DNA of 64,000 nucleotides from Diploptera punctata (lineage: Eukaryota; Arthropoda; Insecta; Blattodea; Blaberidae): NCBI GenBank assembly GCA_030220185.1, contig JASPKZ010004952.1:124001-188000 (forward strand), read 5' to 3'. Within the stretch, counting starts at the first letter, position 1, and the number at the start of each line of letters is the position of its first letter. Below the pieces are notes generated by a model that saw only the letters and a list, made by a program, of their open reading frames with translations, was not told where the DNA came from and made no database searches. The position numbers were made by a program, and so were the translations under genes. Below, piece by piece: positions 10,105 through 22,535 of the stretch.

Positions 10105-11006
10105 ACATTAGGGCCTAACTGTAATAATAATAAAACACGATAAAAAAGCCGATAAAGAATAGACACATATGCATGTGTATTATACCAAAAAATAGGGCAT
10201 AAATATTCACCCTTTAAATGCGGATTGAAATCTCCATCCAAATATACATAAGTGTTTTATAGATAAAAAACTAAGGAAAAAATAATATAAAATAACTTTC
10301 CACATCAATATATTTGTCAAATAATGAAGTCACACTTACGAAATCTTATATAATATCAAAAACAACTTATTAGTTTCAACCAAATAGGAAATTCTTACGA
10401 AACCTTATATAACCCAAACACATTAGGGAAGAAGTTAAAAACACATTATACAACTTGGCCATGAAAATACTAGGAATATTACTACAGATGGGGCAAGAAA
10501 TAGGGCTTCCATTAGCTTTAGGGGATGGTGAAAGGTGAAGATAATCATATAAAAGCCGGGATTTTTGAGTGAAAAAGGCAGAACGGCAGCGGGACCGATT
10601 GCGGTCCCCCCCCCCCAGCGGGGCCCAGCGGGCCGGTGGCAACTACATGGGTAATATGAAAACTTTCTTTCATTTTTGGTCATTTTCAGACTTAGAATTT
10701 AAATAAGGGACCAAATGGTCCTAGAACCTTAAGATAACGAACAAAGTTGAATATTTTTACGTTTGACAATGTGGCGATTTCAGCTGTTTTAAATAACTTT
10801 TTTATATGTTATGGTTTCGATATCTCTTTATGTTTGGAATTTATTCTAATAAATTATGTTAATTTTCGTTTACTGTGATTTAATATGTTTAATTGTAGAA
10901 CTCTTCCTCCAAAACCAAGGCCAACCGCTCGGGCCAAAGACCACTTAAACAATAGGGAACTTAACGCTATCATTACGCAGGGGCTTAACAGACGCGCCGC
11001 GTAACA
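10105..11006 (+). repeat. 5' LTR of LARD-like copy 1
   Basis: Lacks the first 10 bases present in the 3' LTR (which starts TGTTACGCCT); otherwise colinear with it. It contains a TATA box at 10548-10555, short hairpins such as GGGACCGATTGCGGTCCC and GGGACCAAATGGTCC, a CTAATAAATTATG polyadenylation-type signal near 10847, and ends GCGTAACA at 11006. Confidence 0.8.
10548..10555 (+). promoter_or_regulatory. TATA box in the LTR
   Basis: TATAAAAG about 300 bases before the AATAAA signal, in the position expected for a U3 promoter. It is repeated at 20034-20041 in the 3' LTR; the copy-2 LTRs have TATAAATA at the equivalent place (44717-44724). Confidence 0.5.
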
Positions 11007-11008
11007 TT

Positions 11009-11028
11009 CTGGTGGCAGGCGGTGGGAT
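11009..11028 (+). other. primer-binding-site candidate of LARD-like copy 1
   Basis: Starts CTGGTGGCAGGCGG two bases after the LTR end; TGG is expected where the tRNA CCA end pairs. Copy 2 has TGGTGGCAGCGGTGG in the same place. I cannot name the primer tRNA. Confidence 0.45.
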
Positions 11029-12609
11029 ATTCGTGAAAACAATGTTCTATTATATTCACGGATAAAGAAACGAACCTTAGACCACAAAATTAACCTTCAA
11101 TTCGATACAGTAAAAATCTATATGTTTTTTTTTTTCAATCGGGAAGAGAAGAGTCACATTGGCACAGAGAGAAACCAGAAAATCTTCAACTTTGGGACAT
11201 TATTATTAATAACTGGCTTTAGGTTATTTTATTTTGTTTTTTTTGGATCTAATTTTAGGATGTTTATGGACAATGGGTAAAGTTTGAATATATCGCTGTT
11301 TTTAGGTTATATTTTAGGTATTGATGTTATTTTTCAACAAATGTTTTATTTTTCTAGGCATAATTAAGGCTTTTTTTTTACAATGGGTAAACTTTTGGAT
11401 ATATACGACAATTTTGGTGTTGTTGATAATTTTTTAGGTGTTATTTTTTTAATAGGCAGACATTTATATGTACATTAATTTTTTTTCTAGGCTATGTTAT
11501 ATGTTATGTTCATTTTAGAACTTGATTTGTTGATACATATAAGGTTTATGAATTAATTTGGTGTTGTTTCAGTCAGAGGATATTTTTTTTTGTTGTTAAC
11601 CTAGGTTATGATATTTCTTTTTGAATATTTGTAGAGGTTGTAATGAAAGTGATTTAGTTTTTGTTTATTGTGTGTTAATATAGGCAATATCTCATCCAAT
11701 GTTGTACGTGTATAATGACAATATTTTATTATTTCGTCTATCGGTAAGACGTGGCACGATCATATGTACACATAAATCATTTCTGAAAGCATCACCACGA
11801 GAGATATGCCCAAAGGATCATAGGTTGCTTTACACGCCACTAGATTGGGATTTTTTTTTGTCATAGTGAATTTTTTTTTTGAAAGGGTAATAAATATAAG
11901 CAAACAAGATGGCGGACACCTCTTATACTTACGCCACTAATGCACTGAATACGTTTTGTACTATGTAAACATTCATTTTTTTTATATATTCACGTAAAAC
12001 ACGATCTTGGATATCCTACTAAATCATGGATAGAGATAGGATACGGAAAATTAATTAATGGTTTATTAACTAGGTAGCTTGTTTTGTTAGGAAAAAATGG
12101 AAGTGGCCGACGTATAGTTTTTCTTCAATTGGCAACAGAGCCATCTGACGGAGTCTATATTAAACATTACAGCCATCCCGTAGGAAACTAAACCTACCCA
12201 TCTCAATCAAATAAAATTCTACTTATATTCGGGCTAATAATCAAGAATTATTATTGACATAAATACAAGAAAAATAAATCGATTAATATTTAAGTCTCCA
12301 TGTAACAACTCGTGCATCCACGCTGGGACCTTTGCACCAATGCTAGTTAGGTAATTAATCATGGCCCACGTAAGGTTCAAGGAACCGCATCATAACTTGC
12401 AAAAAAATGAATGATTTATATTTGGAAAATAAATTAACGATTATTCTATTAATAAGACTATAAAAATTTAATTACAAAAAAGAATAGCCGAAAACTACCA
12501 GGAAAATAGTTAGGGAGTTGGAAAACGTAAAACTCAGAGGATTTGTAAATAGAGTAATAACGTGAAAAATGAAGTAACATTTAAAGTAACATATTCCCCT
12601 ACCGGAGAT

Positions 12610-12870
12610 CTTGAGGTAACGGAAATGTTAGGGCTCCCAATATTTCTAGACAATCAGCACTTAATGTCAGCCGGGTTATCAGCCCTGCGTGACGGCCGCC
12701 CTTTCCCAGAACAAGAGTCTGGTACTCCTTTCAGTTAGAGGCTGAAGCGACCCCAGGGCCATAGTGCCGCCAGAAGGTCTAGATCAGGTTAACAATCCTA
12801 AAACACACCGGGACTTGAACCCCCGACGTTTCGGCTTGTAGCGCAGTACTTTAACCACTATGTTAGTAGA
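12610..12870 (-). repeat. tRNA-like SINE sequence inside the LTR element
   Basis: On the minus strand: CATAGTGGTTAAAGTACTGC, GCCGAAACGTCGGGGG, B-box GGTTCAAGTCCC, then a tail through CTTCTGGCGGCAC and GGCGGCCGTCACGCAGG. The same block lies at 46680-46925 in copy 2, so it was inside the element before the two copies split. Confidence 0.55.
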
Positions 12871-14399
12871 AATAAATATTAATACTAAATATATCAAAGA
12901 AATTTTTATAATACCGATTTGTCACTGGAAATGATCTAGGATTTTTATGGTAATGGCGAGCACCGTATTATATTTAGGAACGTTTTCAGTTAAAAATCGA
13001 GAGGTAAGGGCATAAAACAGGAAAAACTACTAACTGAGTGATTTAAAATTAATAATAATAAAACACACACATAAAATAATAATCATCACACGAAGTTCGG
13101 GTACAGATCATACATTCATAATGCGAGATAATGGAAGAAAAGGATGACACATAATAATAATAATATTAGGAGATTCAAGATATAGAAGTTTCTGAATAAT
13201 AAATATCAACTCACCAGCGTGGAAAATAAATAACCGCCATCTTGAGAACTATATTAAATTGAAACACGACCTTCATTTACATGCAGAAGACTGATGTCAT
13301 TTAGGAGGTCAAATGGCTGTAAACTTCCAGCTGATTCTGGAATGTGTTTATTTTGGGTGAAAGTTTAGATTATCCACATAGATAAGAATTCCACACCAAC
13401 TGTATGAGGAATATGAACAAATTTATACTATGTGCATTTACAGGGAAATAATTTTTTTTTGACATCAGAAAACGTACTTTAAATAAAGTCCCATGACATT
13501 AACAGAAAATAAAGTGGCATTTTAGTAAAATACAGAATGGAAAAGGGGCATGGAAACTTAAAACTTAGAGAGACATCGAACAGAGGGGAATAGGGAATTA
13601 GCACAATCAAAAGATGAACTCAACTAATGAGGAATGTAGATTCTAGTTTCGAAAACAGAGAGTATGGAAAAGGGGCATGGAAACTTCGGATAAATAGGAG
13701 AGAAATCGATCAAAAGCGGGAATTGAGATTAGCGCAATAATAACAAAGCAGACACCACCAACCTCCCTAAGGGAAATAACATTACTGAGGGATTTCCAAT
13801 TCAAGAACTCATAGAAAGGAAGACGACCGAACGTCAGGATAAAATAATAACTTAAAATAATTTTTTTTATTAACCTCTCATGCGGTGTTGAGAGATTTAC
13901 AACAATGCCGGCGGGCGCATTCTGTGAAAATTTCGACTACAATGTGAGACGTTTCTAAATCATGAGTCAAGTAAATCAAAAGTAAAATCAAGGAGGCTAG
14001 CGCAATTAAGGGAGGACTCGCTTGATCCGTAATTCAGATTTAGGTTTCGGAAGCAAAGGAATGGAAATTCTGAAATAAATAAGAGAGAGCTCGAACAGGA
14101 TAAAAGAAGGATAGACTGATGCTTACAGAAGTGTTAAAATAAGGATAGACTGATGCTTACAGAAATGATAAAAGGAAGGATAGACTTATTCCCAGAAATA
14201 TTTTCTTTTCGCCTGTATCATGGTTGTTTTTTGGGGTGAAAATTAGGATACTAGGCAAACAAACATCGACGAATAACCCTCAAGGATAGGATGCTAGAGA
14301 TTAGTTATGATATCCTCGTGTGATTAATAGGATATACCCTGGGATAACAAACTAAACTGTTAATATTAATGAAGATCCTAAAACTTAATAAAAAAAATA

Positions 14400-14617
14400 T
14401 ATAATAATAATTCACGGTAATTTAATAAACCACAATAATAATGACAGTAACTATGTTAATAATAATAAAAATGACATCAGTAATAACAATAAACCTTAAC
14501 GATCATAATAATAAAAATAAAATCAAATTACCAGTATTGATAATGTATAATGATAATAATAAAACACAGTAAATTATAACTAACAATAATAATGATACTA
14601 ATAACAATTCACAGTAA

Positions 14618-14652
<35 letters not shown>

Positions 14653-14720
14653 AAATAATAATTCACAGTAAATTAATAATAATAACAATGATAATAAGAA
14701 TAATAATAAAAATAATTCAC
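14400..14720. repeat. (AAT)n-rich low-complexity region
   Basis: Interrupted AATAATAAT runs mixed with TTCACAGTAAATTAATAA units. The shorter equivalent in copy 2 is at 48400-48510. Confidence 0.8.
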
Positions 14721-15829
14721 GGTAAATTAATTCAGATTAAGAAGGGAGGATGTGCATTATCCAACTTGGTTTGAGAAAAATATATACGTATTACAAAGAG
14801 AACGGAAGGGGGCATGGGAACTTAGGAAAATTTATAAACTTTTTGAAATACAGAAATGACCGAAAACAAATTAATTTATTCCCATAGCAATTTAGGAGAT
14901 GGAGGTTAGGATACTTCACCAATAGTTGGGTGTCTTAATCGATCTAGTAGAAGGTATTATCATATAAATTTGGAATTTCAAGGGCTACACTGAATAATAT
15001 TTCTAAAGGAAATTACACAACAATTATTATACTCAGCTGATCATGACGCTTGACAGAGGTGGCTACAGGAGGAAACAGAGAAAGAATCTGCGGCCGAGAT
15101 CTCTCCCTCTGTATACCTTGATAGCATGTCAGTTAGGACTAATGACCAGTCGAGTAGTAGACACACACACATATGGGATATGACATATTTCGAAAATAGA
15201 TGGAAACTAGATCACTTAAGACCCTTCATATTTAGGCCTACGAGGGATAATAAAAGGATAGGCTACAACTTAGGTCAATCTAGGCTAGGTAACGTTAGAA
15301 ATACACAAACAGAGATGAAACTTTTACATAGTCGCACACGGGGATACAAGTTGGGAAGGACTAAGGACCCTTTTGGAGAGGTTTTGGCCTCGAAAATTTG
15401 GCGAGTTGCCTGAACACTTCGCCAACAAGCTAGGCAGGTGCAAGTCGGAAGGTGGGGCACCCCCGTTATGACATGATCTAGAGACTGAGAACTCCAAAAT
15501 GATCTTGGGGCACTGGCCATAAAACCTTGCCGGCTTGGCACTGACGTTAGGGACCATATGGAACATCGTTGTTTAGGGAAGGATAGGAATCGGAGAATTA
15601 ACAATAAAGGAAATTAAGAGGAAACAAGGAAACATAGAAACAAATGAAAGCACAATACAATTACGGGCAAAGAGACCCACGGAAAACTGTCATGATACCC
15701 GGGTTTAGGGAGTGATGAGGGCGATAGATGAACCCCATCAAAAAGATTAGGATAAAATCCACTTTTCCGATGAGGCGGCGTCCATGAGTTCAAGAAGGCT
15801 CTCCCTAAAGTTAATCCTGAGGCAGCAGG

Positions 15830-16340
15830 ATGAGTAGGATGGGGACGACTTGGGCCCCGAATGGCAGGCGGTGCCCTCCCTTGAGGCGATCTCCTTTGAG
15901 GCGATTTGCTCGAGTTTTTTGGGCCCCGAAGGGAGTAAGGAACAACACCACCTCCATTGAGGCGATTTGCTCGACGAGTCCGCCAGAATACAAAACGGAA
16001 AAAGCGGGAGTGCGGTAGGGACAACTTGGGCCCCGAATGGCAAACGGTACCCTCCCTTGAGGCGATCTCCTTTGAGGCGATTTGCTCGAGTTTTTTGGGC
16101 CCCGAAGGGAGTAAGGAACAACACCACCTCCATTGAGGCGATTTGCTCGACGAGTCCGCCAGAATACAAAACGGAAAAAGCGGGAGTGCGGTAGGGACAA
16201 CTTGGGCCCCGAATGGCAGGCGGTGCCCTCCCTTGAGGCGATCTCCTTTGAGGCGATTTGCTCGAGTTTTTTGGGCCCCGAAGGGAGTAAGGAACAACAC
16301 CACCTCCATTGAGGCGATTCGCTCGACGAGTCCGCCGACT
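15830..16340. repeat. three-unit tandem repeat of about 176 bp inside LARD-like copy 1
   Basis: Units begin near 15841, 16017 and 16193. Each contains ACTTGGGCCCCGAATGGCA, CCTTGAGGCGATCTCCTTTG and AACACCACCTCCATTGAGG. GC content is much higher than the flanks. Overlapping ORFs on both strands are by-products of the repeat. Copy 2 has one such unit (about 49950-50100). Confidence 0.85.
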
Positions 16341-16609
16341 TGCCAAGGACTAAAAGGTCAGAAATAAACTAAGCACGAAAAGAGATAGCAGGGGTCTATC
16401 CAGAGTCGAGAATGATGCCAGAAAAAACCGCGAAGAAAAAGTCGTACGCACACATAGAATATGGTCATAACGAAGGGACAACGTATAATAGACAGGGACG
16501 TCAGATACGTGGGGACACTAAAGAAGAAGAATGCTAAAGGAAACACACATACATACGATTGTGCGATCGACGAGTAGAGCCAAGAGAGACAGATTGACCT
16601 AAGTAGGGA

Positions 16610-17380
16610 TATTACATACAAAAAGAGAGGTTAAACTCATGAGGAGTGCATGAAATTAAAGGTTAAACACATTAGGTAGGGATATCTCAGGAATTTAGAG
16701 GTTAAAAACATTAGGTAGTACAAAAATGAGAGGTTAAACACATTAGGTAGGGAGATCTCAGAAAATTAGAGGTTAAACTCATGAGGAGTACATAAAAATA
16801 GAGGGTAAACACATAAGGTAGTACATAAAAGGAGATCTCGGGAAAATAGAAGTTAAACACATACGGTAATACATAAAAGGAGATCTCGGGAAATTAGAAG
16901 TTAAACACATACGGTAATACATAAAAGGAGATCTCGGGAAATTAGAAGTTAAACCCGTAGGGGTACATGAAAATGAGAGGTTAAACACATAAGAAATACA
17001 AGAAACTAGAGTTTAAACACATAAGGAATATATGGAATTAGAGGTTAAGTTCATAAGGGTACACAAAATTAGAGGTTAAACACATAAGGTAGTATATGAA
17101 GGGAGATCACAGAAATTAGAAGTTAAACACATTAGGTAGGGAGATCTCAGGAAATTAGAGGTTAAACACATAAGGTAGTAAGATCTCGGAAATTAGAGGT
17201 TAAACTCATAAGGTACTACAGGAAAATAGGGGTTAAACACATAGGGTTGTACACGGAATTAGAGGTTAAACACATAGGGTAATACAAGAAAGTAGAAGTT
17301 AAACACTTAAGGAAGTGCATGAAATTAGAAGTTAAACACATAGGGTTGGACATGAACTTAGAGGTTAAAACCATATGTAA
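16610..17380. repeat. minisatellite-like region in the LTR element
   Basis: Many variants of a 30-60-base motif: AGAGGTTAAACACATAAGG, TAGTACATAAAAGGAGATCT and CGGGAAATTAGAAG. It is equivalent to a shorter region at 50510-50920 in copy 2. No coding sense. Confidence 0.75.
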
Positions 17381-19581
17381 GATAGGGAATAAGTCTACAC
17401 GTATGAGACCAGGAACTAACTCAATAACGTAAATGGAAATTAAGAGGAAACAAAAGGATAAGAAATGAAAAAGGGAGAGGTTAAACCCATAGGTGAGATG
17501 GGGACCTAAGGCACGGAATAAAGTCCACGCATAATCGGGAGTTATGAAAAGAAAATTAAATACAGAAATTCAAGAAACCAGATGAGATATTGCAGAACGA
17601 ATCAGGAAAGGCTTAAGGAAATATTGCCAAAAGAATTGGGAAGGATTTAAGGGAACAACACCATTTAGACGCATTATTATTAAGTTAACTCTGTAGGCTT
17701 ATAACACGGGAATTCGACAGATAAATTAGAAACGAGAGTATTTAAGACGCAAAGACGCATGTTTTATCAGTTAACTCAGTAGGCTGTAATACGGGAAATC
17801 GACAGGAAGTATTAGAAGCGAGAGATTTAAGATGCACAGGACGCATCCCGGATTGAAGAAAGGAAATGCTCTCACAATCAGGACCTCACGAGGGAATGAT
17901 ATACGGAATTCAGGTTACTTAATCGTACTAAGTAGTATTTACATCTTAAAGCCCTAGCGATTTATGTGTAGGCGAGCACACTCGATCGAACCCAGGACTC
18001 AAAGAAGGAAAATCAGAATTGAAATTTTATCCAAACAATGGAAGGTTGAAAACCGGCGGTAAAATACGGTGAAAAACTGACAATTTTTTTGTGAACCTAG
18101 TAAAACCTGAATTGCTATAAGGGCGTAAATGATTCGTGAGAAATCATAAGACCAGAAACATAAGAGCATTTCTTTTTGCAACTTGAGGCTAGCTATAAGA
18201 GACAAATAAGGAAATGGGTGCACGAACCTAAACGATGCAATCTAAAGCCAGGACGTCTAATATACAATTAGGTAGACTAAACATTCAATGACCAGGAATG
18301 ATAAAGAGGATGCGGACCCATGTAGTACGGGATATCCACCAATCCCATAAACGATGTTTAAAGTTATCCTCCCAAGTTGTAACGAATGCCATAAGATTGC
18401 AGCTTCACGCCTGGACCTGCGGCCACCACCACGACACCACAAGATGGGAGGCAGATTAAGTAGGGCCAGACTCACGGCGCATCCTATAACATCTGAGGAC
18501 GAGGGCAGCATAACGCTCAAGGACCAACCACACCCTGTACATCTAAGGACGCAGGGCAGCTGCCAGGACCATCTACACATCTCGTGTCGGAGCATAAGAT
18601 AAGTGAATGTCCAGACTCGCAACCAGCTAAGACAAACACCTCATTAGCAGTGAAAAAAAAACAAAACCAGGCCATTATAAAAAAATAATAACGACTTTCT
18701 CCAACGCCAAACCTTGGCCTAACTCCCTTCAGCCCAATTTTGTCCTATAGAAGTGTCAAGAAAACAAACTCCACATCAAGATTAATTCCTATAAAACCTT
18801 TCACAAGTTCTCCTTGGACCTAACTGGGTTTTGAAACTGGGCATACCTAAATCAAAGGCCTACCTGGACCAACGGCAGCTGAAAATGAACCACGGCCTCA
18901 AGTATAAGAACATCGCATCCTCCATCAAGGCAAGCCTACACGAACCTGGACCTTCAAGCTAGCCACAGCAGACACCACAGTTTTTATAAGTTTTACAGTG
19001 ATCCGGTTCACGGAATAGAACCGTCAAAGTGAATAACAGAAAAAGATACCGTAGAAGTGCATAACAAAAGTAACGAAATGTGATTAAGTGCGTCGGAAAT
19101 AAATAAGAGTGAAAGTGCGTCGTTTCAAAAGAAACCACAGAAGGTTTTAAAACGAAGACGAGAAGATTTTTTTTTATATAGTCGATAATTTTTTTTGGTT
19201 TTTTCCAGCAATAAACATTATTTTTCTTTAAACAATAGGCATAATTGTATTAAAGCCGCAAAGGCTTGCTATGTTGTGATTTTTGTTTTATTTTGAAGTA
19301 TAGTGTTCTCACTAAGTAAACGGATCTTAACGATATTTCGACGCAATTAAAGGTATCCGGGGCAATTTACAAATAAAAAAACGATCTAACCTCTTAGGAT
19401 GAGAACAATATACTTCCAGGACAGATGGAATCGCCAATTGATGACGTCAGTTCCACTCCCACTTAAAGTTGAGTTAACAAGATAATTGTCAGGACAAACC
19501 CCCGAGAGGCGAGAGATATCCTATAAGAAAAAAAAGACTTTCGGTTTTTCAACCCTACAGTCTTATTTAGGGGGGGGGGAA

Positions 19582-20484
19582 TGTTACGCCTACACTAGGG
19601 CCTAACTGCCATAATAATAAATACTATAAAAAAGCCGATAAAGGATATACATACATATTTGTTTATTATATCAGAAATTAGGAAATAAATATTCACCCTT
19701 TAAATGCGGATTGAAATCTCCATCCAAATATACATAAGTGTTTTATAGATAAAAAACTAAGGAAAAAATAATATAAAATAACTTTCCACATCAATATATT
19801 TGTCAAATAATGAAGTCACACTTACGAAATCTTATATAATATCAAAAACAATTTATTAGTTTCAACCAAATAGGAAATTCTTACGAAACCTTATATAACC
19901 CAAACACATTAGGGAAGAAGTTAAAAACACATTATACAACTTGGCCATGAAAATACTAGGAATATTACTACAGATGGGGCAAGAAATAGGGCTTCCATTA
20001 GCTTTAGGGGATGGTGAAAGGTGAAGATAATCATATAAAAGCCGGGATTTTAGTGAAAAAGGCAGAACGGCAGCGGGACCGATTGCGGTCCCCCCCAGCG
20101 GGGCCAGCGGGCCGGTGGCAACTACATGGGTAATATGAAAACTTTCTTTCATTTTTGGTCATTTTCAGACTTAGAATTTAAATAAGGGACCAAATGGTCC
20201 TGGAACTTAAGATAACGAACAAAGTTGAATATTTTTACGTTTGACAATGTGGCGATTTCAGCTGTTTTAAATAACTTTTTATATGTTATGGTTTCAATAT
20301 CTCTTTATGTTTGAATTTATTCTAATAAATTATGTTAATTTTTCGTTTACTGTGATTTAATATGTTTAATTGTAGAACTCTTCCTCCAAAACCAAGGCCA
20401 ACCGCTCGGGCCAAAGACCACTTAAACAATAGGGAACTTAACGCTATCATTACGCAGGGGCTTAACAGACGGCAGCGCGTAACA
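19582..20484 (+). repeat. 3' LTR of LARD-like copy 1
   Basis: Complete: starts TGTTACGCCTACAC right after the G-run and ends GCGCGTAACA. It matches the 5' LTR closely, differing mainly in homopolymer lengths and the first 60 bases. Confidence 0.85.
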
Positions 20485-21125
20485 AAAAGAATAATATCAA
20501 TAAAATTACTTACCATCCAATAGTACATGGGAAATTTAAAAAAATATTTGACAAATACAACATTACTTTGGCACCAATAAATAAATTTAGTCTGGAAAAA
20601 CTTCTAAGTACAATTAAAAAATCAACATCCCAGACAGTAAGAAATCTGGAATTTATCAAATAAATTATAATGATTCTAGCAAAGTATACATAGGAAAAAC
20701 AAAAAGGAATTTGGAATCACACACTAAAGAACATTTTAGAAATATTAAAAATTGTGAAATTGAAAAATCATCAATTGTTGCACATAGTTTGCTAGAACAT
20801 CATAAAATTAAAAAGAGGCGAAACTTTTGAAACAATTTCATAAACCGTTGGAATTGACAATTTGGGAAATGATATTCATTCAGAAGAATAAATATCGATC
20901 TATGATTTTCGATATTCCGTTGGATAAAAAAATTAATTACAAAGTTTATAATCCCAATGAAAGATGGCAGCACAAGAGGTGATGTCATTAGAGAAATCAA
21001 AAATCTTAGAATTTCATCAGTGGAAGCCATCACTATAGAGGGACATGATATTGTCTGAAACCGTCGGTATCAAAGAAATTTGAAAATATATGAGGTGAGT
21101 CGATAAAAATAAATTCTCCACTCAC
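20485..21125 (+). pseudogene. PLE, plus-strand arm continued after the LTR element
   Basis: Resumes with KITYHPIVHGKFKKIFDKYN, then a decayed GIY-YIG region (RNLEFIK, EKQKG in shifted frames) and the C-terminal tail (ELTIWEMIFIQKN in a shifted frame), ending TATATGAGGTGAGTCGATA at about 21108. Several frameshifts and stops. It forms a head-to-head pair with 9150-9876. The hammerhead core is lost (CTATAGA) but helix III and GAAA remain near 21058-21072. Confidence 0.75.
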
Positions 21126-21325
21126 TATTAAGAAATATTAACTTTTGCTTTTAATTTTTATAATTATTATTTTTATTTTCAAGTCTTTTCAACCCCTTTC
21201 TATCTGTTAATGTGAATGTCAACAACTTTTGTGAAACCAGATGATGATGATGGATCTTTATTCATCCCACTGCAGGAACATAGGTGCTACCCTAGTGGGA
21301 AGTTTCTTAAACAGACGAATTTAAT

Positions 21326-22185
21326 TATTATTCGAGTTTGTATTCTTTAACATTCTTACCACATATGTTTATTTTGTTGGACGATCGTTTCAAAGCTATT
21401 GCACCATCTTCAGCTTGTTCACAAACTGATTTCTTTCTTTTCTTCAAGTTGTCGGCCCTGGATCTGTGTTCCAAAGAACTTGGTAATGAGGCTCCTTTCT
21501 CCAAGAATTTCAAAGTTCATAATTTTCTCCTTGTTCTTCTGTATATTGTCGCTTAAAAAACAATACCGCGTAACTAACAAAAGGAACATTTTACACAAGA
21601 AACAAAAAACTGTTTACTTTTCCCCTTAGTACCTATACATTGAAACCATTGTACATATAAGTTTAGCAAGGTCATGGTACAAAATTTCATCCCAATCAAT
21701 ATTAGAACTGAGCACACTTCCTCCGTGATGCTAACAGTATAAAAATGTCAATTTCACCAAAAGTGTCAGTTATGCGGTATTTTTTCTTAAGCGACGACAT
21801 AGATTTTTTCCCATATTGTGAGTTAATTGGTATTTTCTAACTGTTTTAATAATTTTTTATTTATATCTAGATTGCGTTTCTCTGTCGAAATATAAATACA
21901 AAATTATTGAAACAGTTAGAAAATACCAATGAACTCACAATATGAGAAAAAATCTATATACAGAAGAACAAGGAGAAAATTATGAACTTCGAAATTCTTG
22001 GAGAAAGGAGCCTCATTACCAAGTTCTTTGGAACACAGATCCAGGGCTGACAACTTGAAGAAAAGAAAAAAAACCAGTTTGTGAACAAGCTGAAGATGGA
22101 GCAATAGCTTCGAAACGATCGCCCAACAAAATAAACATATAAGGTAAGAATGTTAAAGAATATAAACTCGAATATTAAAATAAAC
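21326..22185. mobile_element. inverted pair of PLE 3' ends (another subfamily)
   Basis: 21326-21556 is nearly the reverse complement of 21945-22172; the roughly 390-base spacer between them also contains short inverted pieces. Each arm encodes the end of a PLE protein (IQKNKEKIMNFEILGERSLI then TKFFGTQIQG on the plus arm) followed by a hammerhead region. The 58-62-codon ORFs in other frames are by-products. Confidence 0.65.
21365..21425 (-). ncRNA. hammerhead ribozyme motif, best-preserved GUC version
   Basis: On the minus strand: core CTGAAGA (21413-21407), one unpaired T, helix II GGTGC/GCTTT-like around AATA, GAAA, palindromic helix III ACGATCGT, and C as cleavage-site base (21380). Distal helix I pairs TTTGT with ACAAA. 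The plus partner at 22084-22135 has the same core and better helix II (GGAGC/GCTTC) but reads ACGATCGC, losing the U next to the cleavage site. Confidence 0.7.
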
Positions 22186-22369
22186 CTCATAATGTAACTT
22201 CCTAATGATTTTAGAATTTAATTATGTTTATTTCCCTACAGATGTTAGTGAGGGACATGTGGTTAATACATCTCCTCACAGCAATATCTAGGTATTACTC
22301 ACATGGATGAAGGTCTGTTAAACTTTACTCAGCAGCCTATTTAGATTTTATGTTCTTTTATGAGCCTGA

Positions 22370-22535
22370 AAATCTTCAGACTTGGGACTAAAGCTTATAG
22401 TTCCTCCGGAAATCTTATCTCTTAGATTTTTCCATCCTAAAAATTCATTGAACCTGACCAGGTTTGAACCCTTGACCTTTGGGGCTAGAAGCAAAGGAAC
22501 ATAACCACCAGATCACCATGATTTCACAAATTGCT
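22370..22535 (-). mobile_element. SINE3 copy (tRNA-like head)
   Basis: On the minus strand: head CTGGTGGTTATGTTCC, B-box GGGTTCAAACCTGG, then TTTTTAGGATGGAAAAATCT and a tail through CAAGTCTGAAGA. Diverged relative at 6050-6205. Confidence 0.55.

Larger units (their letters stand above)
10105..20484 (+). mobile_element. non-autonomous LTR retrotransposon (LARD-like), copy 1
   Basis: Bounded by two about 900-bp direct repeats (10105-11006, 19582-20484). The 3' LTR starts TGTTACGC and ends GCGTAACA, giving perfect 8-base terminal inverted ends with TG...CA. After the 5' LTR comes a primer-binding-site-like TGGTGGCAGGCGGTGGGAT, and a G-run (GGGGGGGGG) precedes the 3' LTR. The 8.6-kb interior has no ORF resembling gag, protease, RT, RNase H, integrase or envelope. 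A second copy with the same interior lies at 44308-53996. It is inserted in a PLE. Mobilisation would depend on proteins of another element. This is a structural call. Confidence 0.85.

Noticed and set aside
12780..12860. tRNA gene inside the LTR element
   Set aside because: A- and B-boxes are present but D and anticodon stems do not close; the same degraded sequence is in the second copy.
14503..14774. Leucine/isoleucine-rich ORFs on both strands
   Set aside because: They are translations of AAT/ATT microsatellite runs.
15614..16346. Overlapping ORFs of up to 231 codons on both strands
   Set aside because: They arise from the 176-bp tandem repeat: the same peptide repeats in every frame, and the equivalent frames are not kept in the second copy of the LTR element.
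10105..20484. Endogenous retrovirus
   Set aside because: Has LTRs and primer-site-like sequence but no gag, pol or env reading frames; classed as a non-autonomous LTR element.
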